Shown here in pieces: positions 1-12,880 of a stretch of DNA of 64,000 nt (its first letter is position 1; every line of letters begins with the position of its first letter). The DNA lies in assembly GCA_965263215.1 (NCBI GenBank), contig OZ253663.1, positions 930,001-994,000 on the forward strand, given 5' to 3'. The DNA is from UBA1672 sp965263215 (GTDB lineage: Bacteria > Pseudomonadota > Alphaproteobacteria > Micavibrionales > Micavibrionaceae). The notes beneath the pieces were generated by a model, which ran no database searches, had not been told where the DNA came from, and worked only from the letters and a program-made list of their open reading frames with translations. A program made the position numbers and the translations under genes.

Positions 1-1
1 T

Positions 2-943
2 GGTGATGAATTGTTACCGGGGGTGATGAAGATGGTTAAAGTCTTCGTTGCTGTGAAACGTAAAATGCAGCCGGGCGACAAAATGGCTGGTCGTCACGGA
101 AACAAAGGTGTTGTATCACGCATTATGCCGCAAGAAGATATGCCGTATTTGGAAGATGGCCGTACAGTTGATCTCGTGTTGAACCCGCTTGGTGTTCCAT
201 CACGTATGAACGTTGGTCAGATTTTGGAAACGCATCTTGGTTGGGCGTCTGCGAACTTTGGTAAACAAATCGGTGAAATTATCGATGCGTTCCAAGATCG
301 TAAAAACCCAACGAAAGAAGAACGTAAACTGCTTGATGAAAAGCTTAAAACTGTATACGGCGAGCGTGAATATAAGGAAAAAGTTTCTGATCTTGATGAG
401 AAGGAAGTCCTTGAAATGGCGAATAATCTGCGCAGTGGTGTGCCGATGGGAACGCCTGTTTTCGACGGTGCAGACGAAGGTGACATTACTGATCTTCTTG
501 AGAAGGCAGGTGTTAATGCTTCCGGTCAGATGCGTTTGATTGATGGTCGTACGGGTGAATATTTCCACCGCGATGTGACGGTTGGCATTATGTACATGCT
601 GAAACTGCATCACCTTGTGGATGATAAAATTCACGCACGTTCTATCGGGCCATATTCACTTGTTACGCAACAGCCACTTGGCGGTAAGGCACAGTTTGGT
701 GGTCAGCGCTTTGGTGAGATGGAAGTTTGGGCGTTGCAGGCTTATGGCGCGGCGTATACGTTGCAGGAAATGTTGACGGTGAAATCCGATGATGTTGCCG
801 GTCGTTCGAAGGTTTATGAAAGCATCGTTCGCGGTGAAGACAACTTCGAAATTGGTATTCCTGAATCATTTAACGTTTTGACGAAAGAGCTTAAAGCCCT
901 GTGTCTGAATGTTGATATGAAGCAGAGCGGAACCAAGTCCTAA
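2..943 (+). CDS. rpoB: RNA polymerase beta subunit, C-terminal part (truncated by window edge)
   Basis: The visible 313 residues are the C-terminal part of the beta subunit, and the reading frame is open to the left edge, so the true start lies upstream. The block GDKMAGRHGNKG near fragment residues 27-38 and the later NPLGVPSRMN and GGQRFGEMEVWAL segments are hallmark beta-subunit sequences near the active site and the beta/beta' interface. The rifampicin-binding region is outside the window. rpoC follows after 49 nt on the same strand with a purine-rich ribosome site, the usual rpoBC arrangement. Nothing in the visible part looks broken. Confidence 0.98.
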   Translation, partial: GDELLPGVMKMVKVFVAVKRKMQPGDKMAGRHGNKGVVSRIMPQEDMPYLEDGRTVDLVLNPLGVPSRMNVGQILETHLGWASANFGKQIGEIIDAFQDRKNPTKEERKLLDEKLKTVYGEREYKEKVSDLDEKEVLEMANNLRSGVPMGTPVFDGADEGDITDLLEKAGVNASGQMRLIDGRTGEYFHRDVTVGIMYMLKLHHLVDDKIHARSIGPYSLVTQQPLGGKAQFGGQRFGEMEVWALQAYGAAYTLQEMLTVKSDDVAGRSKVYESIVRGEDNFEIGIPESFNVLTKELKALCLNVDMKQSGTKS

Positions 944-992
944 TAATCGGTGATTTAAAAGATATAGCCCAGAAAAGAAAAGGGAAAATAAA

Positions 993-5219
<4,227 letters not shown>

Positions 5220-5242
5220 TTTGGCTGTAAATAATTATTTGA

Positions 5243-5270
5243 AAGGAAGCCCTTACGGCTTCCTTTTTTT
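5243..5270 (+). terminator. Intrinsic terminator after rpoC
   Basis: The arms AAGGAAGCC (5243-5251) and GGCTTCCTT (5257-5265) pair perfectly around a 5-nt loop, followed by a T run to 5270. It ends rpoBC transcription. The stop of the converging gene (5253) falls inside the stem, so the two transcription units meet here. Confidence 0.93.
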
Positions 5271-6977
5271 GTGGCTGATATAAAGATTTAAGATAATATA
5301 CAGAATTAAAAATGTAAGACTGGCCAAAGATATATATGCCCCTGTCTTTTCTTCGGCCATGGTTTCTAATTCTATTGCAATATGATGCTTTCCTGCCTGC
5401 ACGCTAAACTCCATCTGACCAAATGGTTTGGCATCATGTAATTCAAACTCTTTTTGATTTATCGTGCTTGTGCCCTTATTTTTTATTTTCCATCCTGAAA
5501 AATAGAATTGCCGCACTTGAATTGTAGAGCTTGTTTCTGCTGTAATTTTTAGCTCAAGATATCTGGGCGTTCTGTGAATGACAGAGGTGTTCGCGTTGCC
5601 TGATTGTACCTTAACCAGCGGTAAAGGTTCCATTGTGACCAGAGCGTGGACGCTGGTTGCCATGTTTTTATTGTGAGGTATGTGCTCTAAAGTAAGGAGC
5701 TTTGCTGCGACTTGCTGATGAAAGTGGTCTTCGTCCTGATACGGGTTTGAATAAAGGATCATGGCCAGAGAAGCCGTCATGTAGAAACATAGTGCAACAT
5801 ATAAAAAGATAAACGCAACGATAGACATTGTTGTTTTTGATGCTCTTAAGGCGCTGGCAGAGGTGTTCTGAAATATTTGTATGATCAGAGTTATGAATAA
5901 AAAGTCTGATATGACCAGTAATCGCCAAGGAAATTGAATTTTTTGAAGTGGGATAAAGGTGTCCCAAATGAATTTTGAAAAACCTGTCATCAGAAAAAAG
6001 CACAAGAAGGATAATAAAAAGAAATTGATGGCGTGTTTTTTATATTCTGTGTCTATTTTTTCTATACGGGGTAGTAACAAGAACAAGATCAGGGGCACAA
6101 AAAATTGTACGGTCGAGATCGAAAATAAATTTTTGCAAAGGTAAGGTTCCGGACAATCTGTCTGGGGCCACAAATACCACTTATAGTATTGTAGAACATC
6201 CAAGCTCCATAAAAATTGTGAATTCAGATGTTTCATCATGAAGATTGCAGGGTACAGATATACACATGACAGGCATATTCCAATGATTATTGATATTGTA
6301 AATCTTGCTGAGTATTTTACTTTTTCTCTAAATTCTTGCTGTGGTAAAATCATTAAAACGCCATAAGCACCCATAAAAATAGATGTAAAAAGCGCAGAGG
6401 GAATATGTGACATTATAAGCGCGGCATAGCTTAGTGATAAGAGTGTGATATAGGCAGGTTTTTGTAATTTCTCTGGATTGAGGCATAGAAATATAATTGG
6501 TATCCAAGCATAGGCGCTTAATTCTGCCGTAGCGTTGCGCATGTATATTTCGTGCCAGAAGTGATAGGGGGTTACGATATAAATCAAAGCCCCCAGTAAG
6601 CTTAGTTTCTTGGATGTGATGCTGTTCGCAAAAACATAAAAACTTAAACCGGAGAAGAAAAGCCATACTAGAATGTTGGCTGATATTATATGTTCGATCG
6701 AAAGTGTATCGAATGTGATAGCATTAATGAGGGATGCGGAATAATAGACAAGAGGAGGGTAGTAAAAGAAATTCAGTCCCCCCAAACCTTGGTTGGCATC
6801 TTTTAGCCATCTTGGATATAGCTCTCCCTCATTGATTTGACTTATAAAAAGATCGTATGAAATGATTTGATTTTTATAATCATGGCCTATCGGTAGACCG
6901 TCACTGAACATCTGTATCGAAAGTACTGCGGTTACACAGAATATAACAAGAATATGAAAGAAGTTTTCTTTAGTCAT
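5253..6977 (-). CDS. Polytopic membrane protein, PTPS-related / YfhO-like glycosyltransferase-type
   Basis: This 574-residue protein has about ten or more hydrophobic segments and a short soluble beta-rich C-terminal region before a last membrane helix. The N-terminal pattern GLPIGHDYKNQ, then LYPRWLKDANQGLGG and FFYYPPLVYY, resembles the family annotated as 6-pyruvoyl-tetrahydropterin-synthase-related membrane proteins, which look like GT-C glycosyltransferases acting on lipid-linked sugars. That family link is from memory of the motif and the enzyme activity is inferred. The gene sits on the opposite strand between rpoC and rpsL, where the two transcription blocks are normally close together, and its codon use looks more AT-rich than its neighbours. 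Confidence 0.75.
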   Translation of the reverse strand: MTKENFFHILVIFCVTAVLSIQMFSDGLPIGHDYKNQIISYDLFISQINEGELYPRWLKDANQGLGGLNFFYYPPLVYYSASLINAITFDTLSIEHIISANILVWLFFSGLSFYVFANSITSKKLSLLGALIYIVTPYHFWHEIYMRNATAELSAYAWIPIIFLCLNPEKLQKPAYITLLSLSYAALIMSHIPSALFTSIFMGAYGVLMILPQQEFREKVKYSARFTISIIIGICLSCVYLYPAIFMMKHLNSQFLWSLDVLQYYKWYLWPQTDCPEPYLCKNLFSISTVQFFVPLILFLLLPRIEKIDTEYKKHAINFFLLSFLCFFLMTGFSKFIWDTFIPLQKIQFPWRLLVISDFLFITLIIQIFQNTSASALRASKTTMSIVAFIFLYVALCFYMTASLAMILYSNPYQDEDHFHQQVAAKLLTLEHIPHNKNMATSVHALVTMEPLPLVKVQSGNANTSVIHRTPRYLELKITAETSSTIQVRQFYFSGWKIKNKGTSTINQKEFELHDAKPFGQMEFSVQAGKHHIAIELETMAEEKTGAYISLASLTFLILYIILNLYISHKKRKP

Positions 6978-7075
6978 ACGTTCTTTGAAACCCGCAAAAT
7001 AAAATACTCAAAGCACCTTATTACGCCGCTCAGATTTTACAAAATGTTTCTATATAAAAAATAGTAAAACTTTTC

Positions 7076-7104
7076 TTGACGAAGTCCCATCTATACCCTA
7101 TATT
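7076..7104 (+). promoter_or_regulatory. Sigma70-type promoter of the str/S10/spc supercluster
   Basis: TTGACG (7076-7081) and TATATT (7099-7104) are separated by exactly 17 nt. The discriminator just downstream is GC-rich (CCGCGCC), a feature of promoters under stringent (ppGpp) control in proteobacteria. The predicted start near 7111 gives a leader of roughly 215 nt before rpsL. Confidence 0.85.
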
Positions 7105-7156
7105 CCGCGCCACTGTGATGGGCGTCCCGAAAGCGTTATGTAGTAAGGGCGTGCAA

Positions 7157-7215
7157 CATCCGAATAAAAGAATTTTGGTTCACTTTAATTTAGCGTGGTA
7201 CAAAATTTTCGGATG
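7157..7215 (+). promoter_or_regulatory. Structured 5' leader of rpsL mRNA (two-part hairpin)
   Basis: CATCCGAA (7157-7164) pairs with TTCGGATG (7208-7215), and inside it AATTTTG (7171-7177) pairs with CAAAATT (7201-7207). Together these give a long hairpin with an asymmetric internal loop in the rpsL leader. It could be a ribosomal-protein autoregulatory site, though no known r-protein target motif was recognised. The rest of the leader holds no convincing gene. Confidence 0.5.
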
Positions 7216-7328
7216 CTCTGCGGAAGATATATCATTTCAGGCACTTTTAGTGTTTGACATGATGTGTAAATCCGCGCTAAATGCCTCCATCCAAATATTG
7301 AGATATAGAATTTTTAAGAAGGTTTGAT

Positions 7329-7700
7329 ATGCCAACCATTCAACAATTAATACGTAAGCCCCGTAAAAGGGTTATTAAAGCCAAGAAAAACAGAGCGCTG
7401 AAGAGCAACCCTCAGCGTCGTGGTGTGTGTACACGTGTGTATACAACAACACCAAAGAAGCCGAACTCGGCTTTGCGTAAAGTTGCAAAGGTTCGCCTGA
7501 CAACAGGTATCGAAGTTATTTGTTATATCCCAGGTGAGGGACACAATCTTCAAGAGCACTCAGTTGTTCTTGTTCGCGGTGGTCGCGTAAAAGACTTGCC
7601 GGGTGTTCGTTACACAATTATCCGCGGTACGTTGGATACGCAGGGTGTTAAAGATCGTAAACAATCACGTTCACGCTACGGCGCGAAACGTCCGAAATAA
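7329..7700 (+). CDS. rpsL: 30S ribosomal protein S12
   Basis: This 123-residue S12 is the decoding-centre protein of the small subunit. TTPKKPNSALRK (residues 40-51) and GRVKDLPGVRY with K88 and D89 in the classical numbering are intact. The streptomycin-associated lysine positions are therefore wild type, and D89 is available for methylthiolation. It is the first gene of the str segment, behind the promoter at 7076, with an AAGAAGG ribosome site just upstream. rpsG follows 13 nt later. Confidence 0.99.
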   Translation: MPTIQQLIRKPRKRVIKAKKNRALKSNPQRRGVCTRVYTTTPKKPNSALRKVAKVRLTTGIEVICYIPGEGHNLQEHSVVLVRGGRVKDLPGVRYTIIRGTLDTQGVKDRKQSRSRYGAKRPK

Positions 7701-7713
7701 GAGGTAGTTAATT

Positions 7714-8241
7714 ATGTCACGTCGCCATAGAGCAGATAAACGCGTTATTTTACCAGATCCCAAATTTGCGGATCTTGTTCTTTCGAAATTCATCAACAAC
7801 CTGATGTTAGATGGTAAGAAATCCACGGCTGAAGGTATTGTTTACGGTGCTATTGAAATTCTTGATGGTAAAAAGCCTGTAAATGACACGAATGCGGAAG
7901 GTGAGGAAAGTATTGATCCTGCTTTGAATGCAAAGGGTGTTGGTCTTGGTTTGTTCCACACAGCGCTTAAGAATGTTAAGCCTCGCCTTGAAGTTCGTTC
8001 ACGCCGTGTTGGTGGTGCGACATATCAGGTGCCTGTTGAGGTGCGTAGTGAGCGTGCGGTTGCTCTTGCGATGCGTTGGTTGATTGGTGCGGCACGTAAG
8101 CGCGGCGAAAACACAATGCGCGATCGTCTGGCGGCTGAGCTTTATGATGCGGCGAATGATCGTGGTTCTGCGGTTAAGAAGCGCGATGATACGCACAAAA
8201 TGGCGGAAGCAAACAAAGCGTTTGCACATTACCGCTGGTAA
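7714..8241 (+). CDS. rpsG: 30S ribosomal protein S7 with internal insertion
   Basis: S7 nucleates the 30S head. The flanks are canonical: MSRRHRADKR at the start, VRSRRVGGATYQVPVEVR in the middle and MAEANKAFAHYRW at the end. At 175 residues it is about 19 longer than the usual ~156. The extra residues fall between about 55 and 76 (KPVNDTNAEGEESIDPALNA), an acidic segment where other S7 proteins have a short helix connection. The gene is otherwise intact and lies between rpsL and fusA. Confidence 0.98.
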   Translation: MSRRHRADKRVILPDPKFADLVLSKFINNLMLDGKKSTAEGIVYGAIEILDGKKPVNDTNAEGEESIDPALNAKGVGLGLFHTALKNVKPRLEVRSRRVGGATYQVPVEVRSERAVALAMRWLIGAARKRGENTMRDRLAAELYDAANDRGSAVKKRDDTHKMAEANKAFAHYRW

Positions 8242-8284
8242 GAAAAACGGATTAGAGATTTAGAAGATATAAGGAAAACGGATT

Positions 8285-10393
8285 ATGGCACGCGAACACG
8301 CTATTGAAAATTATCGTAACTTTGGGATTATGGCGCATATTGATGCGGGTAAGACCACAACGACTGAGCGTATTCTGTTTTACTCTGGTAAGTCACACAA
8401 AATTGGTGAAGTGCATGATGGCGCGGCGACAATGGACTGGATGGAGCAGGAGCAGGAGCGTGGCATTACAATTACGTCTGCTGCGACAACGACTTATTGG
8501 GATTCTCCGAAAGAGGGGCCTTATGAGGGTGAGCGTTTCCGTCTGAATATTATTGACACACCCGGTCACGTTGACTTTACAATTGAAGTTGAGCGTTCCT
8601 TGCGTGTGCTTGATGGTGCGATTGCTGTTTTTGATGCAAATGCTGGTGTTGAGCCACAGACTGAAACTGTTTGGCGTCAGGCTGATAAGTATCAAGTGCC
8701 ACGCATGTGTTTCGTGAATAAAATGGATAAAATAGGTGCGGACTTCTACAACACTGTGGACATGATTGTTGATCGCCTTGGTGCGATTCCTTGTGTTATT
8801 CAACTTCCGATCGGTGCTGAGAGTGATTATGCAGGTCATATTGACCTTGTGCGTATGAAGGCAATCATCTGGGATGGTGAGCAGCTTGGTGCGTCATTCT
8901 CCGAAGAGGATATCCCTGCTGACCTTGCGGATAAGGCTGCTGAATATCGTGAGAAGCTCGTTGAGTTGGCGGTTGAGCAAGATGATGAAGCTATGGAAGC
9001 TTATCTTGAGGGTACTGAGCCGGACGAAAAAACACTCAAAGCGTGTATTCGTAAGGGTACAATCAATAACGTGTTTGTTCCTGTTCTGTGTGGTACGGCG
9101 TTTAAAAACAAAGGTGTTCAGCCGATGTTGGATGCGGTTGTTGAGTATCTTCCATCCCCACTTGATATTGGCGAGACAAAGGGTCTTAAAGTTGACTCTG
9201 ATGAGGAAGAAAATCGTCAGCCATCTGATGAGGCGCCTTTCTCTGCGCTTGCGTTTAAGATTATGAACGACCCGTTTGTTGGTTCTTTGACATTTGCACG
9301 TATCTATTCAGGTACAATCGAGTCCGGTTCTTACGTTAAGAACTCTGTTAAGGATAAGCGTGAGCGCGTTGGCCGTATGCTGTTGATGCACTCCAATGAT
9401 CGTGAAGAGCTATCAGTGGCGCATGCTGGTGATATTGTCGCGTTCGTTGGTATGAAGGATACAACAACAGGTGACACATTATGTGATATGCAGGAGCCTG
9501 TTGTGCTTGAGCGTATGGAGTTCCCTGAGCCTGTTATTGAAATTGCGATTGAGCCAAAAACAAAGGCTGACCAAGAGAAAATGTCTACTGCGCTACAGCG
9601 TTTGGCGGCGGAAGATCCATCTTTCCAAGTTTCTGTTGACCATGAATCAGGTCAAACGATTATGCGTGGTATGGGTGAGCTTCACCTTGATATCCTTGTT
9701 GATCGTATGAAGCGTGAGTTTAAGGTTGAGGCGAATATTGGTGCGCCACAGGTTGCATATCGTGAGACAATCACGAAGCCTGCTGACATCAGCTACACCC
9801 ACAAAAAGCAAACGGGTGGTTCAGGTCAGTTCGCTAAAATCGACCTTACATTTGAGCCGGGTGAGCCAGGTTCAGGTTTCATTTTCGAAGACACGATCGT
9901 TGGTGGTAATGTTCCGAAAGAATATATCCCGGGTGTTAACAAGGGTCTTGAGATGGCCAAGGAAACGGGTATTATTGCCGGCTTCCCAGTGCTTGATTTC
10001 AAGGTAACCTTGACTGATGGTGCGTATCACGATGTTGACTCATCTGTCATGGCATTCGAAATCGCTGCTAAGGCGGCCTTCAAAGAAGGTATGGCAAAGG
10101 CCGGCGCGCAATTGCTTGAGCCGATGATGAAGGTCGAGGTTGTAACCCCTGAAGAGTATATGGGTGATATCATTGGTGATCTGAACTCACGTCGTGGTCA
10201 GGTTAATGCGATGGATGACCGTGGTAATGCAAAAGTAATTACAGCAATGGTGCCTTTGGCAAATATGTTTGGCTATATCAATACGTTGCGCTCAATGTCT
10301 CAGGGGCGTGCGCAATATACGATGCAGTTTGATCATTATGAGCCAGTGCCGGCGCAGATTGCTGCAGAAGTTAAAGAAAGTTTAGGCGCTTAA
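8285..10393 (+). CDS. fusA: Elongation factor G
   Basis: This 702-residue translocation GTPase also acts in ribosome recycling. GTP-binding motifs are intact: G1 AHIDAGKTT near residue 17, G3 DTPGHVDF near 92 and G4 NKMDK near 146. Domains II-V follow, with MGELHLDILVDRMKREF in domain III and a standard C-terminus. The length is typical for bacteria. It is preceded by AAGGAAAACG, follows rpsG by 43 nt and precedes tuf by 37 nt, the classical str order. Confidence 0.99.
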   Translation: MAREHAIENYRNFGIMAHIDAGKTTTTERILFYSGKSHKIGEVHDGAATMDWMEQEQERGITITSAATTTYWDSPKEGPYEGERFRLNIIDTPGHVDFTIEVERSLRVLDGAIAVFDANAGVEPQTETVWRQADKYQVPRMCFVNKMDKIGADFYNTVDMIVDRLGAIPCVIQLPIGAESDYAGHIDLVRMKAIIWDGEQLGASFSEEDIPADLADKAAEYREKLVELAVEQDDEAMEAYLEGTEPDEKTLKACIRKGTINNVFVPVLCGTAFKNKGVQPMLDAVVEYLPSPLDIGETKGLKVDSDEEENRQPSDEAPFSALAFKIMNDPFVGSLTFARIYSGTIESGSYVKNSVKDKRERVGRMLLMHSNDREELSVAHAGDIVAFVGMKDTTTGDTLCDMQEPVVLERMEFPEPVIEIAIEPKTKADQEKMSTALQRLAAEDPSFQVSVDHESGQTIMRGMGELHLDILVDRMKREFKVEANIGAPQVAYRETITKPADISYTHKKQTGGSGQFAKIDLTFEPGEPGSGFIFEDTIVGGNVPKEYIPGVNKGLEMAKETGIIAGFPVLDFKVTLTDGAYHDVDSSVMAFEIAAKAAFKEGMAKAGAQLLEPMMKVEVVTPEEYMGDIIGDLNSRRGQVNAMDDRGNAKVITAMVPLANMFGYINTLRSMSQGRAQYTMQFDHYEPVPAQIAAEVKESLGA

Positions 10394-10430
10394 GAAAAGC
10401 GAAGTAATTTAAAAAGAAAGGACGAGTAAA

Positions 10431-11609
10431 ATGTCGAAGGAAAAGTTTGAGCGGACAAAGCCGCATTGTAACATTGGAACGATTGGTCACGTTGACCATG
10501 GTAAGACGACGCTGACGGCGGCGATCACGAAGTATTTTGGTGATTTCAAGGATTATGACCAGATTGATGGTGCGCCAGAAGAGAAGGCACGTGGTATCAC
10601 GATTTCTACAGCACACGTTGAGTATGAGACAGATAATCGTCACTATGCGCACGTGGACTGCCCGGGTCACGCTGACTATGTTAAGAACATGATCACAGGC
10701 GCGGCGCAGATGGATGGTGGTATCCTTGTTGTGAACGCAGCTGATGGTCCGATGCCACAGACACGCGAACACATCTTGCTTGCACGTCAGGTTGGTGTTC
10801 CTGCTCTTGTTGTTTTCATGAACAAAGTTGATCAGGTTGATGATGAAGAGTTGTTGGAATTGGTTGAGATGGAAATTCGTGAACTTCTGTCTTCTTATGA
10901 ATTCCCCGGTGATGATATTCCGATTATTGCAGGTTCTGCTTTGGCGGCACTTGAGGGTCGTGATCCTGAGATTGGTGAGAACAAGATCCGTGAATTGATG
11001 GAAGCTGTTGATAGCACAATCCCTCAGCCGGAGCGTGAAGTTGATAAAGACTTCCTTATGCCTGTTGAAGATGTGTTCTCAATTTCCGGTCGTGGTACTG
11101 TTGCAACCGGTCGTATCGAGCAGGGTGTATTGAATGTTAACGATGAAATTGAAATCGTTGGTATCAAGGACACAACAAAGACTGTTTGTACAGGTGTTGA
11201 AATGTTCCGTAAGCTGCTTGACCGCGGTGAAGCCGGTGACAATGTTGGTGCACTTCTTCGTGGAACGAAGCGTGAAGATATTGAGCGTGGACAGGTTCTA
11301 TGTAAGCCCGGTTCAATCACACCACACACGAAGTTTACAGCCGAAGCTTATATCCTGTCTAAGGATGAGGGCGGACGCCACACACCATTCTTCACAAATT
11401 ATCGTCCACAGTTCTATTTCAGAACAACAGACGTGACAGGTGAAGTTGCGTTGCCAAGTGGCACGGAAATGGTGATGCCCGGTGATAACATCAATGGCAT
11501 GGAAGTGACATTGATCGCGCCAATCGCGATGAGCGAAGGTCTTCGTTTCGCGATCCGTGAAGGTGGCCGCACAGTCGGCGCCGGTGTCGTCAGCAAAATC
11601 GTAGAATAA
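10431..11609 (+). CDS. tuf: Elongation factor Tu
   Basis: This 392-residue GTPase delivers aminoacyl-tRNA to the ribosome. GHVDHGKTTL (G1), DCPGHADYVKNM (G3) and NKVDQ (G4) are intact, and the C-terminal half carries the ISGRGTVATGRIE and PGDN barrel motifs. A strong AAGGACGAG-type ribosome site precedes the ATG. This is the only tuf copy in the window. Alphaproteobacteria often carry a second copy elsewhere, which cannot be judged here. Confidence 0.99.
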   Translation: MSKEKFERTKPHCNIGTIGHVDHGKTTLTAAITKYFGDFKDYDQIDGAPEEKARGITISTAHVEYETDNRHYAHVDCPGHADYVKNMITGAAQMDGGILVVNAADGPMPQTREHILLARQVGVPALVVFMNKVDQVDDEELLELVEMEIRELLSSYEFPGDDIPIIAGSALAALEGRDPEIGENKIRELMEAVDSTIPQPEREVDKDFLMPVEDVFSISGRGTVATGRIEQGVLNVNDEIEIVGIKDTTKTVCTGVEMFRKLLDRGEAGDNVGALLRGTKREDIERGQVLCKPGSITPHTKFTAEAYILSKDEGGRHTPFFTNYRPQFYFRTTDVTGEVALPSGTEMVMPGDNINGMEVTLIAPIAMSEGLRFAIREGGRTVGAGVVSKIVE

Positions 11610-11636
11610 TGTGTTAAAGCGAATAGGATAAAGAAA

Positions 11637-11960
11637 ATGGATACGCAAAGCATCAGGATCACACTTAAGGCATTTGACCACCGTATTTTAGATACGGCGA
11701 GCGCCGAAATTGTGAATACAGCAAAAAGAACAGGCGCAAGTGTACGTGGCCCTGTACCTTTGCCGAACAGAATTAAGAAGTTTTCTGTTATTCGTTCGCC
11801 ACACGTTAACAAAGGTTCTCAGGAGCAGTTTGAGATGCGCACACATAAGCGTCTTATGGATGTTGTTGAGCCGACCCCGCAGACAATTGATGCTTTGATG
11901 AAGCTTGATTTGCCCGCAGGTGTGGATGTTGAAATTAAAATTGGTCAGATGGCGGCTTAA
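11637..11960 (+). CDS. rpsJ: 30S ribosomal protein S10
   Basis: This 107-residue S10 functions in the 30S head and, in many bacteria, as the antitermination partner NusE. The opening IRITLKAFDHRILD, the central VRGPVPLPNRIKKFSV and the later HVNKGSQEQFEMRTHKR are diagnostic. It starts the S10 segment directly behind tuf, with no obvious promoter in the 27-nt gap, so read-through from the str promoter is expected. Confidence 0.98.
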   Translation: MDTQSIRITLKAFDHRILDTASAEIVNTAKRTGASVRGPVPLPNRIKKFSVIRSPHVNKGSQEQFEMRTHKRLMDVVEPTPQTIDALMKLDLPAGVDVEIKIGQMAA

Positions 11961-12026
11961 TTAAAGGCTTAAATTGACACTAAGTTGGCCTAATGTTTGG
12001 TCAACCTCTGGAAAGGAAGAAGAAAA

Positions 12027-12878
12027 ATGAGAACTGGATTGATTGCACGTAAAGAGGGCATGAGCCGTATATTCGATGAGGATGGACGCCACATACCTGT
12101 GACTGTTCTGAAAGTTGACGAATGTCAGGTGATTGCTATTCGTAGTGAAGAAAAAGATGGCTATGTCGCTGTTCAGCTTGGCGCAGGTAAGGCCAAGGTA
12201 AAACGCACATCCAAGCAAAACCGTGGTCACTTTGCGAAAGCAAAGGTTGAGCCAAAGAAGAAGTTGGCTGAATTCCGTGTTTCTAATGAAAACATTTTGG
12301 AAGTTGGCGCGGAGCTTGGTGCGAACCACTTTGTTGCAGGTCAGTATGTTGATGTGACAGGAACATCGATTGGTAAGGGTTTTGCCGGTGCGATGAAGCG
12401 TCACAACTTTGGTGGCTTGCGTGCCACACACGGTGTGTCTGTATCTCACCGTTCACATGGTTCGACAGGTCAGTGTCAAGATCCCGGTCGTGTTTTTAAA
12501 GGTAAGAAAATGGCCGGCCATATGGGCGCAGAGCGTGTAACAACGCAGAACCTTGAGATTGTCGGTGTTGATTTGGAAGATAATCTTATCCTTGTTAAGG
12601 GGGCTGTGCCAGGCGCAAAGCAAGGTTGGGTTTTGATTAACGATGCCGTTAAAAAGCCTGCGCATGCAGACGCACCATTGCCCGCCGGATTGAAAATCGA
12701 TGAAAAAGCGATGGCAGCCGAACAAGCGAAATTGGATGAGGAAGCTGCCGCAGCAGCAGCCGAAGCCGAGGCCGAATTAAGAGCGCAACAAGAAGAAGCT
12801 CTAAAGGCAGCAGAGGCCAAAGCAGCTGAAAATGCTGAAGCAGCCGAAGAAAAGCCAGAAGAGAATAAGGAAGGCTAG
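12027..12878 (+). CDS. rplC: 50S ribosomal protein L3 with Ala/Glu-rich C-terminal tail
   Basis: L3 binds early in 50S assembly near the peptidyl-transferase centre. The ATG at 12027 (MRTGLIARKEGM) is preferred over an upstream TTG because GGAAAGGAAGAAG lies just in front of it. HGVSVSHRSHGSTGQ is diagnostic and contains the region whose glutamine is methylated by PrmB in other bacteria. The first ~210 residues are a normal L3. The last ~70 form an Ala/Glu/Lys-rich, probably helical tail of a kind seen in several alphaproteobacteria. rplD starts 2 nt after the stop. Confidence 0.97.
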   Translation: MRTGLIARKEGMSRIFDEDGRHIPVTVLKVDECQVIAIRSEEKDGYVAVQLGAGKAKVKRTSKQNRGHFAKAKVEPKKKLAEFRVSNENILEVGAELGANHFVAGQYVDVTGTSIGKGFAGAMKRHNFGGLRATHGVSVSHRSHGSTGQCQDPGRVFKGKKMAGHMGAERVTTQNLEIVGVDLEDNLILVKGAVPGAKQGWVLINDAVKKPAHADAPLPAGLKIDEKAMAAEQAKLDEEAAAAAAEAEAELRAQQEEALKAAEAKAAENAEAAEEKPEENKEG

Positions 12879-12880
12879 TC

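Noticed and set aside
7254..7282. Second promoter for rpsL (TTGACA at 7254)
   Set aside because: The -35 matches, but no good -10 lies at 16-18 nt (only CTAAAT-like); too weak to list.
7076..7327. 83-residue frame in the rpsL leader
   Set aside because: It begins at the -35 box of a near-consensus promoter, has no ribosome site and its sequence is not protein-like; it is leader RNA.
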